From Marinobacter lipolyticus SM19 (lineage in GTDB: Bacteria; Pseudomonadota; Gammaproteobacteria; Pseudomonadales; Oleiphilaceae), in contig NZ_KE007328.1 in NCBI RefSeq assembly GCF_000397065.2, positions 1 through 64,000 of the forward strand: a DNA stretch of 64,000 bases, in the 5' to 3' direction. The notes under the pieces are model-generated. The model was not told the origin of the DNA and did no database searches. It saw only the letters and a program-made list of their open reading frames with translations. The position numbers were made by a program, and so were the translations under genes. This document shows, piece after piece, positions 16,773 to 26,052 of the stretch (within the stretch, counting starts at the first letter, position 1; each line of letters begins with the position of its first letter).

Positions 16773-17951
16773 TCAGAGCACCAACGAAGTTGCAAGGAAC
16801 AGCATCAGGCCCATACCGATAATGTCGGTAAACGTCGTCAGAAAAATGCTGCTGGCGGTAGCCGGGTCGGCGCCGAAACGTTTAAGCATCAATGGCACCG
16901 CTACCCCGAAGATACCGCTGCCCATGCAGGCGCCGACCATGGCAATGAAGATGACGAGGCCGAGCATGGCCGGGTTGGCGGAATCGATGGATTGGGCGTA
17001 CGCGAACATGGCGATTCCGGCAATGACGCCTACGGCAGCACCATTGAGCGCGCCCAGCAGAATTTCCTTGCGCAGCAATCGCCTGATTGGATAGTCATTG
17101 ATTTGCCCCAGGGTGATCCCCCGCAGGGTAATCGCCAGCGCCTGACAGCCGGTGTTGCCACTTTGCCCGGCGAGGACGGGCAGGAAGGCCGCCAAAGCAA
17201 CAATCTGAGCGATGGTGCTCTCGAACATGCCAACCACGAAGGCAGCAGCGAAAGCGGTGATCAGATTCACCTGCAACCAGGGGTGGCGCATGCGGAAGGC
17301 GGACAGCACCGGTGTGTTGATCTGCTCTTCCTTCGCCACACCGTATTGGGACCCGGCCTGGGCGCTGAGTTCCGAGGCAATGCGTTCGTACAGTTTCCAG
17401 CCACGCACCTCGCCCATCACGTGCCGCTGCTCGTCCACCACCGGGTACATGCGGTAGTGCCGGTAAAGCACCTCGCTCACCGCTTCTTTCACCGGCGTGT
17501 CTTCCTGAAAAGCAAAGGGCTCAAGCACCATGATGGAAGATAAGGCATCAGAGGGTTTGGCCAGGATCAGGTCCCGCATGCCCACTACGCCCACGAGACG
17601 GTCACTTTCAGTCACGAAAATGTAACTGATTTCGGAGACGTCGGCGCTTTTTACCATGAAGGTCAGCGCCTCGGCGACGGTATTATTGGCCGGCAATGTT
17701 GCTGTTACCGGCGTCATCAGTTCGCCAACGGTTTCTTCCATGCCGGATAGCACCGCCCGGGTGGCTGCATCGTCCGGAGCGGCCAGGTTGGCCAGGTGAG
17801 AGACGATCATCTGGGCCTGTTCCGCAGGCAATCGCGAAAGAATGAACTGGACATCGTCTGAAGGCGACTGAATCAGCTCTTCAGCGGCATCCAGCGGATT
17901 GAGCTCCCGGATACGCTCAATCCGCTCGATCAATTCCATAGTCTGGGTCAT
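16773..17951 (-). CDS. MgtE-family magnesium transporter
   Basis: 392 residues from ATG at 17951 (GGAG seven bases upstream); a start five codons earlier is possible. Order: short helical N-domain, two CBS domains (about 75-200) with LMTPVTATLP and VVGMRDLILA, then about five membrane helices from residue 225 on. The pore region ends with TDIIGMGLMLFLATSLVL; LAGQSGNTGCQAL is the conserved MgtE pore-helix motif. Mg2+ import or Mg/Co transport is expected, gated by CBS ligand or Mg binding. Slightly shorter than typical 450-residue members because of a reduced N-domain. Confidence 0.9.
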   Translation of the reverse strand: MTQTMELIERIERIRELNPLDAAEELIQSPSDDVQFILSRLPAEQAQMIVSHLANLAAPDDAATRAVLSGMEETVGELMTPVTATLPANNTVAEALTFMVKSADVSEISYIFVTESDRLVGVVGMRDLILAKPSDALSSIMVLEPFAFQEDTPVKEAVSEVLYRHYRMYPVVDEQRHVMGEVRGWKLYERIASELSAQAGSQYGVAKEEQINTPVLSAFRMRHPWLQVNLITAFAAAFVVGMFESTIAQIVALAAFLPVLAGQSGNTGCQALAITLRGITLGQINDYPIRRLLRKEILLGALNGAAVGVIAGIAMFAYAQSIDSANPAMLGLVIFIAMVGACMGSGIFGVAVPLMLKRFGADPATASSIFLTTFTDIIGMGLMLFLATSLVL

Positions 17952-18051
17952 TTCGCGCTCCGGCATCAGTGCTTGTTATCTGACTATAGCAACACTGAAT
18001 CAACAACACAGAACGGCCTGCTGGTCCGAGAGCGTTCCTATCAACCACGTC

Positions 18052-18303
18052 TCAGCGCGGATGCCGCAGTTTGCCCAGGCGTTGGATCATAGCCCGCACA
18101 ACCTCTTGCCGTGCCCTGCGCTGATCCCGCCTTACCTGCTCAAGATTAACGCCTCCCATGCTATTCCGATATCTGGGCGGTATGCCGTTCCCCGGCAAGC
18201 TATCTGCTACCTCATCATTTTCGCGAAGCGCTACGGGATTGCTGCCGTGAAAGTATGTCATCTCTTGTGAAATCAACATGTCTCTGTCCTCCCGGCGCTG
18301 CAC
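18052..18303 (-). CDS. Small hypothetical protein
   Basis: 83 residues, no signal peptide. The C-terminal half is very basic and helical (NLEQVRRDQRRARQEVVRAM), like small DUF1127-like or RSP_7527-like proteins, but I do not recognise it firmly. The start could also be the ATG eight residues in. It is divergent from the LysR gene at 18397, and could be its target. Confidence 0.5.
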   Translation of the reverse strand: MQRREDRDMLISQEMTYFHGSNPVALRENDEVADSLPGNGIPPRYRNSMGGVNLEQVRRDQRRARQEVVRAMIQRLGKLRHPR

Positions 18304-18396
18304 TTGATAGCAAGACGCCTTGGTTGTCTTATGAGTTCAGGTACATGCTAATATTGTTCTAATCTGCAAACTATTCCCTAAGCGTGAGAACAGACT

Positions 18397-19356
18397 TTGC
18401 AAAAACGAACAGGCAAGCAATCCGGAAAATCCTCTGACACTGCGCAGAAAACACGGAGCAATCTGGCGTGGAATGACTTTGAGCTGGTGCTCGCCATTGC
18501 AACTTCTGGCTCCCTGTCTGGCGCATCACGGTCACTGGGCGTGAGCCACGCCACGGTTTTCCGGCGGCTGGGTGATGTTGAACAGCGCCTGGGGGTGACT
18601 CTGTTTGAGAGAAGCCGGACGGGTTACCGGCCGACGCTGGCAGGGGAAGAACTCGCCGACACCGCCAGGGTTATGGACGAGGCGGCCCTGGCCGCCGAAC
18701 GTAAAGTGGCCGGCCGTGATCTGGAGCCCAGCGGCGAGATCTGGACCACCACCACGGACTCGCTGCTGATGGGGGTGCTGGCGCCGCTGTTCACGCAGTT
18801 CCGGCATAAATACCCCGGCATCGTGCTTGATGTGGCGGTCTCCAACCAGTTGTTCAATCTCACACGACGGGAGGCTGATGTTGCCATCCGCCCGTCCAAC
18901 CGTCCCCCTGAAAACCTGATTGGCCGGCCGCTGACTACCATTGGCCAGGCCGTCTATGGGCACAAAGACCTCGGCCTGACGCCTGGCATGCCTATCGAAA
19001 CCCTCGCCAACCAGCCCTGGATTGGCGCCGGGCCACGGTTGCCGGACTCAGCCGTGGGCGAGTGGATGGACAATCACGGGCTGAAGCAAGCCTGTGTTTA
19101 CCGTGTGGATACCCTGGTCAGCATTCTCAGCGCCATTCGTTCCCGCATGGGGTTGGCCGTCATTCCCTGTTATCTCGCTGACGAAGATCCCGACATCATC
19201 CAGCTCACCGACCCCATCCCCGAGCTGGAATACGGCCTGTGGTTCCTGATGCACCCGGACTTGCGGGGTGTGGTGAGAATTCATGCACTGATGGATTTTC
19301 TGACAGAAGCTATCCGGGCACAAAAACACCGGCTGGCCGGGCGGCTTCTACACTGA
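18397..19356 (+). CDS. LysR-family transcriptional regulator
   Basis: 319 residues from TTG at 18397; no ATG exists before the helix-turn-helix, so TTG is required. HTH at about 25-75 (GSLSGASRSLGVSHATVFRR, LGVTLFERSRTGY) and an effector domain after residue 105. The N-terminal 20 residues are basic and polar. Effector and targets are unknown; the divergent small gene at 18052 is the nearest candidate. Confidence 0.87.
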   Translation: MQKRTGKQSGKSSDTAQKTRSNLAWNDFELVLAIATSGSLSGASRSLGVSHATVFRRLGDVEQRLGVTLFERSRTGYRPTLAGEELADTARVMDEAALAAERKVAGRDLEPSGEIWTTTTDSLLMGVLAPLFTQFRHKYPGIVLDVAVSNQLFNLTRREADVAIRPSNRPPENLIGRPLTTIGQAVYGHKDLGLTPGMPIETLANQPWIGAGPRLPDSAVGEWMDNHGLKQACVYRVDTLVSILSAIRSRMGLAVIPCYLADEDPDIIQLTDPIPELEYGLWFLMHPDLRGVVRIHALMDFLTEAIRAQKHRLAGRLLH

Positions 19357-19378
19357 ATTTTCCAGGCCAGCTCCGTAA

Positions 19379-21754
19379 CTAAAACCCATTATTCGGGACA
19401 GGAAATGGCTTGGTTCCACAGCGAAAGAAGTACGGAAGCTCATCGATTGCCGCAAGAATGAATTTTGTCTGTGGACCATGCACGGTCTCACTGGTTTCTG
19501 GATGTCGCCAGCAACCCGATGGAAAATAAACTTCACGACCGTCTGTACCCGGGGACACCACAGGTGCCACGAGCACGTCTGATCCCAGCATGAACTGCTG
19601 GTCCTGGCGGCCTGCCTCCGGGTCATCGGGAAATTCGAGCCATAGTGGGCGAGTAATCGGTATGCCTGTCTTTAATGCTGCCTTCCATAAGCGATAAATC
19701 AGAGGTTGCGCAGCGATATGTCGCTGCATGGCTGCGCGATACTGTTCCACAACCTCAGGATCGTCGAAACGCCAGGGCATTGGGGTGCCATTCACGGGGC
19801 CGCCGTGTTGACGGAATACCGGCATCAGTGATGCGTGATTGGCCCAGCGAATGAGCAATTCGGAATTGATGGAGCCCAAAGCATCAATGTAACCGCCGAT
19901 TTCGGTCACGAAGCCATAAGCCCCGCCTACACTGCGATTGAGCATGTCAGGAATGACGGAACCGAGGCCCGAAGCGCGGCTCCAGTCGGCGGTATTGTCA
20001 CCGGGCCAACTTGCCGACTCATAATGCGCTGATCCTCGACGACCGGAGTTACCGAAACGGACAAAAAACCACGGTTCCCTGGACGGGTTCTCGGCAACAA
20101 ACTCATCAAAAGCTTCTCGGGTGGCCTGATGAAAAAGCGCGGCATTTCGATTGTGCATGGCGATACCTGAACTGCCATCATGAAACACCATATCGACCTG
20201 TACCTGTTCACCAAAGTCCTGCATAAAACCTTCACTGCCCTCTGCCAGCCCTTTTTTGATACGGGCCTTCCACCACTCGAACGCTTCCGGGTTGGTGAAA
20301 TCGATCAGCGCAGCAACACCCCCCATCAGTGGGGAGCCGAAGGTGTATGGCAGTCCCAGTACATTCTGCGCGACATAACCTCGCGAGACAGCTTCTGAAT
20401 AGACTTCCGGTTCTTCCAGTTCGTCCTCTGTCTGACCAACGAAAGCCCTGTAGTAGGTCACGGGTTTTATGTCCTGCGCGCGAAGTCGTTGAATAATATC
20501 GTCGAAAGCACCCGTCTCCTTGGTCCCCACCCATCCCTCAAAGGCAAATGCGGTGATCGGCAGCTCCAGTTGGTCAATCTGATCCAGGGACTCCATGACT
20601 TTGGCGGTGTAGTTTTCCGGCGTATCCGTAAATTCCTGAATGGTTTCGGAGAGCATCGGACCCAGCGACCAACGAGGCGGCACCCGATGTCGACCATTAA
20701 TTCCGGACAACTGGCTGACGGCTTGTTTCGCATCCCCGGGGACCACAAGGAAATCCAGTTCCCCACCCGCTACTTCCACCCGCCATGCATCATCCCGGTC
20801 AGAGGCCATACGCCAGTGAGAGAGTTCATCGCGGTCCAGCAAAAAGCCATAGCCCTGATCTGAAATAAACAGCGACTGGATGTAATAAGCACCCTGGGGG
20901 CCGGTCGGGAACTGGTAGGCGTCACCAAAGTTATTGCCAATCAATGGCTCAAGCTGTTCCGGCGTTTGCGAGAACTCCTCAGCCCAACTCAGAAACGCCT
21001 CGTTGCGCTGATCAATTTTGTTTCGTCGCCCGCCAAAGCCTCTGAACGCCTCATCAGGAGCAGCATCAAAGCTGGCCGAGACCAAAGGCACTTCCTGTAA
21101 GATACGATCAATTCTGACCGAGACTTTAAAACTGCTGTTCTCATCTGCTGACACCGTCACTCGTGCAGTACGCCCGCTCGGGTCAGAGGTTCCTACTCGC
21201 AATGACAATTGGTTATCAGCAACAGTCACCTCCTCGATATCGGTTAACCGATATTCGATTCCGGTGGAGGTTGAGGCCAGCATGTTTCCGACCCAGAACG
21301 TTGCCGGAAACTGGAGATTGACGGGCGCACCAACCATAAAGGTGAACGGTGCGTACAAGGCAGGCGCTTGTGGCATAACCTGAGACCATCCCCCCAAAAG
21401 ACGGGTTGGCAACGGTACTCGTGACAGCAACGGCGCCGGGGGTTCCTGGCTCATACTGCGTAACACTTTATTGCCGGCCTCATCATAAAAATGCATGGCC
21501 AATGGTTCCCGCTCAATGTCCACCCTGCCGTAGTCTGTTTGTAGGGTCATCACCTCATCATCGGTATTGATGCGGACATTCGTCGGCTGCACGGTTGGTG
21601 GTGTCTGGTTTGCAGCGGAGGGGGACTGGAATGATGCGGGTGGCGGGTAGTTCGGCTCTGCACTTGGCGGTGAAGATGTCTCGTTATTTTCACCGCCACA
21701 TCCAGACAGAAGCCCAAGGATAAAAATAAAAAGGAGAGGGACACATGTTTTCAT
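19379..21754 (-). CDS. GH31-family glycoside hydrolase lipoprotein
   Basis: 791 residues. A lipoprotein signal (LLFIFILGLLSGCGG, lipid Cys about 19) is followed by a Pro/Ser/Gln-rich linker (25-60), a beta-sandwich N-domain and a TIM barrel. The GH31 nucleophile motif reads GFMQDFGEQ (Asp near residue 512) and the acid/base loop SWPGDNTADW (Asp near 585). DFGE rather than DMNE at the nucleophile resembles the sulfoquinovosidase-like branch (YihQ), though no sulfoquinovose genes are nearby. Expected to remove alpha-linked sugars at the cell surface or in the periplasm. Substrate is uncertain. Confidence 0.85.
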   Translation of the reverse strand: MKTCVPLLFIFILGLLSGCGGENNETSSPPSAEPNYPPPASFQSPSAANQTPPTVQPTNVRINTDDEVMTLQTDYGRVDIEREPLAMHFYDEAGNKVLRSMSQEPPAPLLSRVPLPTRLLGGWSQVMPQAPALYAPFTFMVGAPVNLQFPATFWVGNMLASTSTGIEYRLTDIEEVTVADNQLSLRVGTSDPSGRTARVTVSADENSSFKVSVRIDRILQEVPLVSASFDAAPDEAFRGFGGRRNKIDQRNEAFLSWAEEFSQTPEQLEPLIGNNFGDAYQFPTGPQGAYYIQSLFISDQGYGFLLDRDELSHWRMASDRDDAWRVEVAGGELDFLVVPGDAKQAVSQLSGINGRHRVPPRWSLGPMLSETIQEFTDTPENYTAKVMESLDQIDQLELPITAFAFEGWVGTKETGAFDDIIQRLRAQDIKPVTYYRAFVGQTEDELEEPEVYSEAVSRGYVAQNVLGLPYTFGSPLMGGVAALIDFTNPEAFEWWKARIKKGLAEGSEGFMQDFGEQVQVDMVFHDGSSGIAMHNRNAALFHQATREAFDEFVAENPSREPWFFVRFGNSGRRGSAHYESASWPGDNTADWSRASGLGSVIPDMLNRSVGGAYGFVTEIGGYIDALGSINSELLIRWANHASLMPVFRQHGGPVNGTPMPWRFDDPEVVEQYRAAMQRHIAAQPLIYRLWKAALKTGIPITRPLWLEFPDDPEAGRQDQQFMLGSDVLVAPVVSPGTDGREVYFPSGCWRHPETSETVHGPQTKFILAAIDELPYFFRCGTKPFPVPNNGF

Positions 21755-21859
21755 GACGATTTTAACCCTTGGTTTTTATAGTTTTTGAAAGCTAATCAAG
21801 TCATATTGTTATGAGGCCGGACTTTTGTGCAGTCATGCTACCCGGCTCTCCGACCTGTT

Positions 21860-22834
21860 TTACTCTAACGACTGCCGAAGCCGGTTCGAAGCCCGCAGCA
21901 ATAGAGCCTCTTCGGCGCTTATAGCATTCATGCCATGGGTCTTTTTCAACAAGGCCAGAGCCTCTTTCTCCTCATCGACTTTCAGCTTTGCACGGGCGTA
22001 TTCGAAGTACACGCCCGGATAGTCCGGCGATAACTGCATGGCTTTGTTGAACAGGTCTTCCATCGACGATTCTTTCGCCCCGTAGGTGAGCCGGGCAATC
22101 AGGCTTCCGGCCTTCTCGATGATTCCCGACTGCACACCTCCGAATAATGTGACGGCATAGATGTTGTCGGGGTCGTCTTCCAGCAGTGCCTCCAGTGTGT
22201 CTATGACTTCCGAGGTATAGCCAGCTCCCATGGCCTCAGAGGCGGACATATTCTCAAGTATCCGAGCCTTCCCGTAGGCGTTGCCAAACCGGATCATCGG
22301 ATGGTCAGGCGCCATGGGCATGATGTCCTCGGTCAGGGTGATGACCTCTTCGAGCAACTGTCTGCGGGTATCCTCGTCGGTTTCGATCAGAGTCGCTTGC
22401 AGGGCCTGGGCATAAAGCCCCGGAAAATAGCCAGCCGGCCCCAGGGCCAGACCCAGGTCCCGCGCTTCCCGGAACTGGCCGTTAAACAGAAGCGCCCAGG
22501 CTCGGCGCAACTCTCGGGCGTAGGCATCGAAGGACTGACTCAGCTCGCCGTCCGCGAGCGACGCCAGATCCGGGTGGGAGCGGGCTACCGTTTGCAGATG
22601 ATTCTGCGTGAAATCGTACATTTCGGGCCAACGTTCGGCGTCTGCCCGCAGGCTCTCAGCTGTTGGCAGAGGGCCACGAAATCCGTCGGTCAGGTCCGGC
22701 CAGTGATCAGCAAGATCCTGTTCGGTGTAGCTGAAAGACTGGAGGTTCTCCGGGTAGGGTTGCCAGGTTTGTTCTGCGAAAACCTGGGAATACGCGGTTA
22801 TAAAAATGACCAGAGAAAGAACTTTTTTGAGCAT
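21860..22834 (-). CDS. Periplasmic TPR-like protein
   Basis: 324 residues with a signal peptide (LSLVIFITAYSQVFA, cleavage near residue 20). The rest is helical, with tetratricopeptide-like repeats such as LFNGQFREARDLGLALGP and EDLFNKAMQLSPDYPGVYF near the C-terminus. Exported TPR scaffold of unknown partner. It lies upstream of the GH31 gene on the same strand (105 bp gap), so co-expression is possible. Confidence 0.7.
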   Translation of the reverse strand: MLKKVLSLVIFITAYSQVFAEQTWQPYPENLQSFSYTEQDLADHWPDLTDGFRGPLPTAESLRADAERWPEMYDFTQNHLQTVARSHPDLASLADGELSQSFDAYARELRRAWALLFNGQFREARDLGLALGPAGYFPGLYAQALQATLIETDEDTRRQLLEEVITLTEDIMPMAPDHPMIRFGNAYGKARILENMSASEAMGAGYTSEVIDTLEALLEDDPDNIYAVTLFGGVQSGIIEKAGSLIARLTYGAKESSMEDLFNKAMQLSPDYPGVYFEYARAKLKVDEEKEALALLKKTHGMNAISAEEALLLRASNRLRQSLE

Positions 22835-23046
22835 GATGGTTACTCCATGGTTTGCGCAATTCCACCACAGGAGAGAATGTCGCCCATTGGCCCAGATTCC
22901 GGAGCGCTTTGTATAAGCGTCAATTCTGATAAAAAACCGGACAAGTTAGTTTCCTGCTGCCGGATTCTTGAGATACTTGTCTGGCAGTGAATCCTGTCTG
23001 CTCTTCAGTCATGTTTCGAAACTCTTTCATCTACCCTGGAATGACC

Positions 23047-23502
23047 ATGCTCGAAAAACGCATCCCTCCCCTACTTTTGGTAGTGATCTTCGGTGCGGCC
23101 ATGTGGCTCGTGGCTTCAATCACGCCGCCTCTCAGCATAGACGGTACCCTTCTGGCATTTGTTGCCGTTGCTGTGTTTGCTATCGGTACGCTGTTTTCGG
23201 TCGCCGGCGTGATTGCCTTTAGGCAGGCCCAAACCACGGTGGACCCGCGTACGCCCGAAGCCAGCTCGGATTTGGTCAGCTCCGGAATTTACCGGTATTC
23301 CCGCAACCCGATGTATGTCGGATTTGCTTTGTGGCTGCTGGCCTGGGGTATTTTTCTGGGTTCGGGCTGGGCATTGTTGGGCGTGGTGGTTTTCGTGTTG
23401 TATATGAACCGCTTCCAGATTGCTCCGGAGGAACGAGCATTACGAGATCTGTTCGGAGACACCTTCCGGGATTATGAGCAACGGGTTCGCCGCTGGCTCT
23501 GA
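23047..23502 (+). CDS. Isoprenylcysteine methyltransferase-like membrane protein
   Basis: 151 residues from ATG at 23047 with CTGGA six bases upstream; ATG at 23041 is an alternative. Four membrane segments, then the conserved ICMT/phospholipid-methyltransferase pattern GIYRYSRNPMYVGF and, after the last helix, PEERALRDLFGDTFRDYEQR. It would methylate a small lipid or prenyl substrate using SAM; the bacterial substrates are mostly unknown. Confidence 0.83.
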   Translation: MLEKRIPPLLLVVIFGAAMWLVASITPPLSIDGTLLAFVAVAVFAIGTLFSVAGVIAFRQAQTTVDPRTPEASSDLVSSGIYRYSRNPMYVGFALWLLAWGIFLGSGWALLGVVVFVLYMNRFQIAPEERALRDLFGDTFRDYEQRVRRWL

Positions 23503-23542
23503 TTCACAGTTCACTGACTGCTGCGACGGTAACGAGAACCCT

Positions 23543-24280
23543 ATGCACCTGCCCTTCTGGTTAACCACCGCCCTGCTCCTCCCGGTCTTGTTGTATCAGG
23601 GCAAACACACCCGGAAGCATACGCCACGGCTGCCCGAGGCCCAGGGTTCCCCCTCCGGCCAGTACGGCGAAGGCGTGCCGGATTTGCGGCTGCTTGTCCT
23701 CGGCGAATCGACGGCGGCTGGCGTGGGCGTATCCAGCCATGAGCAGGGCCTGGCAAGCCAATTGGCTCTGCAACTACACGAACGCACGGGCCGAACCATT
23801 GCCTGGCACACGTATGGCGTGAACGGCATCCGTCTGGGGCAGCTCAACCGGAAACTGGCCAGCATGGATCTGCCTGAGGCCGATGTGGTTCTGCTGAGCA
23901 TGGGCGTCAACGACACCACGGGCTTCACGCCCAGGGGTCAGTTCCGGCGGCAATTGCTGGCACTTCGCGAGATGCTCACCCAGCGTTACCCAGCGCCGGT
24001 TTACCTGCTGAGCGTACCGCCCATGCACCTGTTCACCGCGTTACCCTCCCCACTGCGACAAATCATGGGATGGCGAGCCCGGCAACTGAATCGGGTCTAT
24101 GAGCAACTGGCCAAACAGGCACCGGAAGATTTCCGGTACCGGAGTTACCCGGCAATCACCGATGTTTCGCTGCTTGCCAGCGATGGCTATCATCCAAGTG
24201 CCGAGGGCTACCGGGCCATTGCGGAGGTTCTGGCTGCCCACAATGAAGGTGCAATGTATCCGCTACGTCGACATATTTAA
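23543..24280 (+). CDS. SGNH/GDSL-family hydrolase
   Basis: 245 residues from ATG at 23543. Block I is LRLLVLGESTAAGVG (catalytic Ser in GES), block III SMGVNDTTG and block V DGYHPSAEGY with catalytic Asp-His, matching SGNH esterases. The N-terminal hydrophobic stretch LPFWLTTALLLPVLLYQ is a signal anchor, so it should act at the inner membrane or periplasm. It follows the methyltransferase by 40 bp. Its last codons are the left limit of the duplication described at 24267/27322. Confidence 0.87.
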   Translation: MHLPFWLTTALLLPVLLYQGKHTRKHTPRLPEAQGSPSGQYGEGVPDLRLLVLGESTAAGVGVSSHEQGLASQLALQLHERTGRTIAWHTYGVNGIRLGQLNRKLASMDLPEADVVLLSMGVNDTTGFTPRGQFRRQLLALREMLTQRYPAPVYLLSVPPMHLFTALPSPLRQIMGWRARQLNRVYEQLAKQAPEDFRYRSYPAITDVSLLASDGYHPSAEGYRAIAEVLAAHNEGAMYPLRRHI

Positions 24281-24413
24281 CACTCGCTTTAACTACAGGT
24301 TTTCATCAGTCTCTCCCCCTTACTGTTTTCCGGAAACTTCTTGCCCTATGGCGCTCATCTTGCCTGCTATTTTGAACTGACAGGCGTGTCGGGTACTAAC
24401 AGAGGGTTCGACC
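24267..24413 (+). repeat. Duplicated leader, copy 1
   Basis: From GTCGACATATTT (24267) to the lipoprotein start this leader matches 27322-27467, sharing blocks such as GAAACTTCTT, TGGCGCTCAT and CAGGCGTGTCGGGTA. The hairpin in copy 1 is degenerate (GCCTG...CAGGC, 24362-24385). Confidence 0.8.
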
Positions 24414-26018
24414 ATGAGCTGGCTAACCGCGAGGACAGGAATCCTGGCTCTGGCAATAGCATTGAATGGATGCAGTCCTTCGGGTTCCTCATCGGAAAGC
24501 TCAGGTGAGGTGGCCGGCGATCAGTTGGTGACACTCTCCGGGCGGGCGGCCGTTGGCGCCCCGATTGCCAATGCACCGGTTAATGCCCGATGTGAAGGTG
24601 GAGAAGGCTTTATCGGATCTGTCACCACCAATGAGTCCGGTGGGTTTCTGGGACAGGTGGAGTCGTCTGCATTACCTTGCGCCATACGGGTGACCGGCAT
24701 CGGCGAGGATAAAGTCCTGCATAGCTATACCAGCTCAGGGGGTACCACCAACATTACCCCGTTTACGGATTTGATCATTGCCTTATCGGCGTCTATGGCT
24801 CCGATGGATTGGTTTAACCAGGATGAGCATGTGTCAGCCGTAGGTAGCCTGGAACAGGCCAGGGACGAGTTTCTGAGCGCGCTGAGGAATGCAAATTATG
24901 ACGTTCCGGGCAGCGGGTTTGATCCCTTCACGTCCAGCTTCCAGATTAACGATGCCGTGGACCAGCTCCTGGATACTTTCTCAGCCGCAGTGAGGAACAC
25001 GCCCAATGTCGCGGACTATCAGGCATTTGTAGATCTGATCTCGAGTGGAAACCTTGCAGCCATTCCCCAGGCCCCAACACCACCGGAGGAGGATGACTCA
25101 GGAAGCAGCGATGGCGGTGGTACCGGGGATGATGACGGCACAGGTGGCGATGTTGGTACCGGAGGTGATGACGGCACTGGCGGTGATGACGGCACTGGCG
25201 GCGATGACGGCACTGGCGGCGATGACGGCACTGGCGGTGATGACGGTACGGGCGGCGATGACGGTACTGGCGGTGATGACGGCACTGGCGGTGATGATGG
25301 CACTGGCGGCGATGACGGTACTGGCGGTGATGACGGCACTGGCGGCGACGGTTCGACTGCAGCTGACTTGTGCGCTCCGCCTCAGATTGCACCAACAGGC
25401 ACGCTGATAGAGTTCAGCCAACAACTTTATGACACCCAATCCGGAGAAGAGATCGGCATTGTCAGTATAAGGCAGGAGATTCTCGGACCGATGGAATTCC
25501 GAGGGGAAGAAACCCAAGCGATATTGGTCGAGGATGTTTCCGAGGGTGTTACCGACGAATCCCGGAATACGACGTATGTGTCTATCGATACGACTGCTAT
25601 GGTGGAACGCACACATGGCTCAACCAGCGTTGATCCTGAAACCGGTGAAGAGACGACGCTCTGGTATGAACCAATCTTCAATTACCCCTATGCATTGGCA
25701 ATTGAAGAAGAGTACGTTCAGTCGGTTTCCCAGTTCTCCTCAACCGGGGACGGTCCGGAGACGCTGCTCTCCGAGCTCGATTATACAATCCAGTTCAAGG
25801 GTGTAGAGACTATCACGGTGCCAGCTGGCACTTTTGACGCCTGTAAATACTACCAAACCAGCAGTACCTCGTTAGCCCCCGCACCCTCAACGTCCGCAGT
25901 CTGGTTCAATGTCGAGGACGGCATAGCTGTCAAATCCGCCGCGGTGGAAGATGGCGTGGAAATAACCGAGGTCGAATTACTATCGTATTCGGTTAATGGC
26001 GCTCAGCAAGCGCCATAG
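24414..26018 (+). CDS. Lipoprotein with GDDGTG tandem repeats and a DUF3108-like tail
   Basis: 534 residues; GAGGG precedes the ATG. Lipoprotein signal with Cys20 (LALAIALNGC). Residues about 25-215 form the domain shared with the paralogue at 27468, including SGRAAVGAPIANAPV (carboxypeptidase-regulatory-like beta fold). Residues about 225-318 are an acidic Gly/Asp/Thr linker built from ten 6-residue repeats. The C-terminal 210 residues include VPAGTFDACKYYQTS and VWFNVEDGIAVKS, resembling DUF3108-type domains. Function unknown; probably an outer-membrane or surface lipoprotein whose linker may bind Ca2+. Confidence 0.8.
   Translation: MSWLTARTGILALAIALNGCSPSGSSSESSGEVAGDQLVTLSGRAAVGAPIANAPVNARCEGGEGFIGSVTTNESGGFLGQVESSALPCAIRVTGIGEDKVLHSYTSSGGTTNITPFTDLIIALSASMAPMDWFNQDEHVSAVGSLEQARDEFLSALRNANYDVPGSGFDPFTSSFQINDAVDQLLDTFSAAVRNTPNVADYQAFVDLISSGNLAAIPQAPTPPEEDDSGSSDGGGTGDDDGTGGDVGTGGDDGTGGDDGTGGDDGTGGDDGTGGDDGTGGDDGTGGDDGTGGDDGTGGDDGTGGDDGTGGDGSTAADLCAPPQIAPTGTLIEFSQQLYDTQSGEEIGIVSIRQEILGPMEFRGEETQAILVEDVSEGVTDESRNTTYVSIDTTAMVERTHGSTSVDPETGEETTLWYEPIFNYPYALAIEEEYVQSVSQFSSTGDGPETLLSELDYTIQFKGVETITVPAGTFDACKYYQTSSTSLAPAPSTSAVWFNVEDGIAVKSAAVEDGVEITEVELLSYSVNGAQQAP
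25161..25340 (+). repeat. Ten tandem 18-bp coding repeats (GGDDGT)
   Basis: Ten exact-length 18-bp units, consensus GGCGGYGATGACGGYACT, with only synonymous third-position variation among the units from the second on. Two imperfect units precede (from about 25126). They encode an acidic GDDGTG linker. Unit number could change by recombination or slippage without breaking the frame. Confidence 0.95.
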
Positions 26019-26052
26019 GACACAATCGTGATTCGTGGTGAAGACCTCGGGG

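Noticed and set aside
25161..25340. Possible CRISPR array
   Set aside because: Units are contiguous with no spacers and code for a protein linker.
24946..25616. Several alternative frames through the GDDGTG repeat (Pro-Ser-rich, His-Arg-rich and Ala-Val-rich translations)
   Set aside because: Any 18-bp repeat without stops yields such frames; only the plus-strand frame has a lipoprotein signal, a paralogue and flanking domains.
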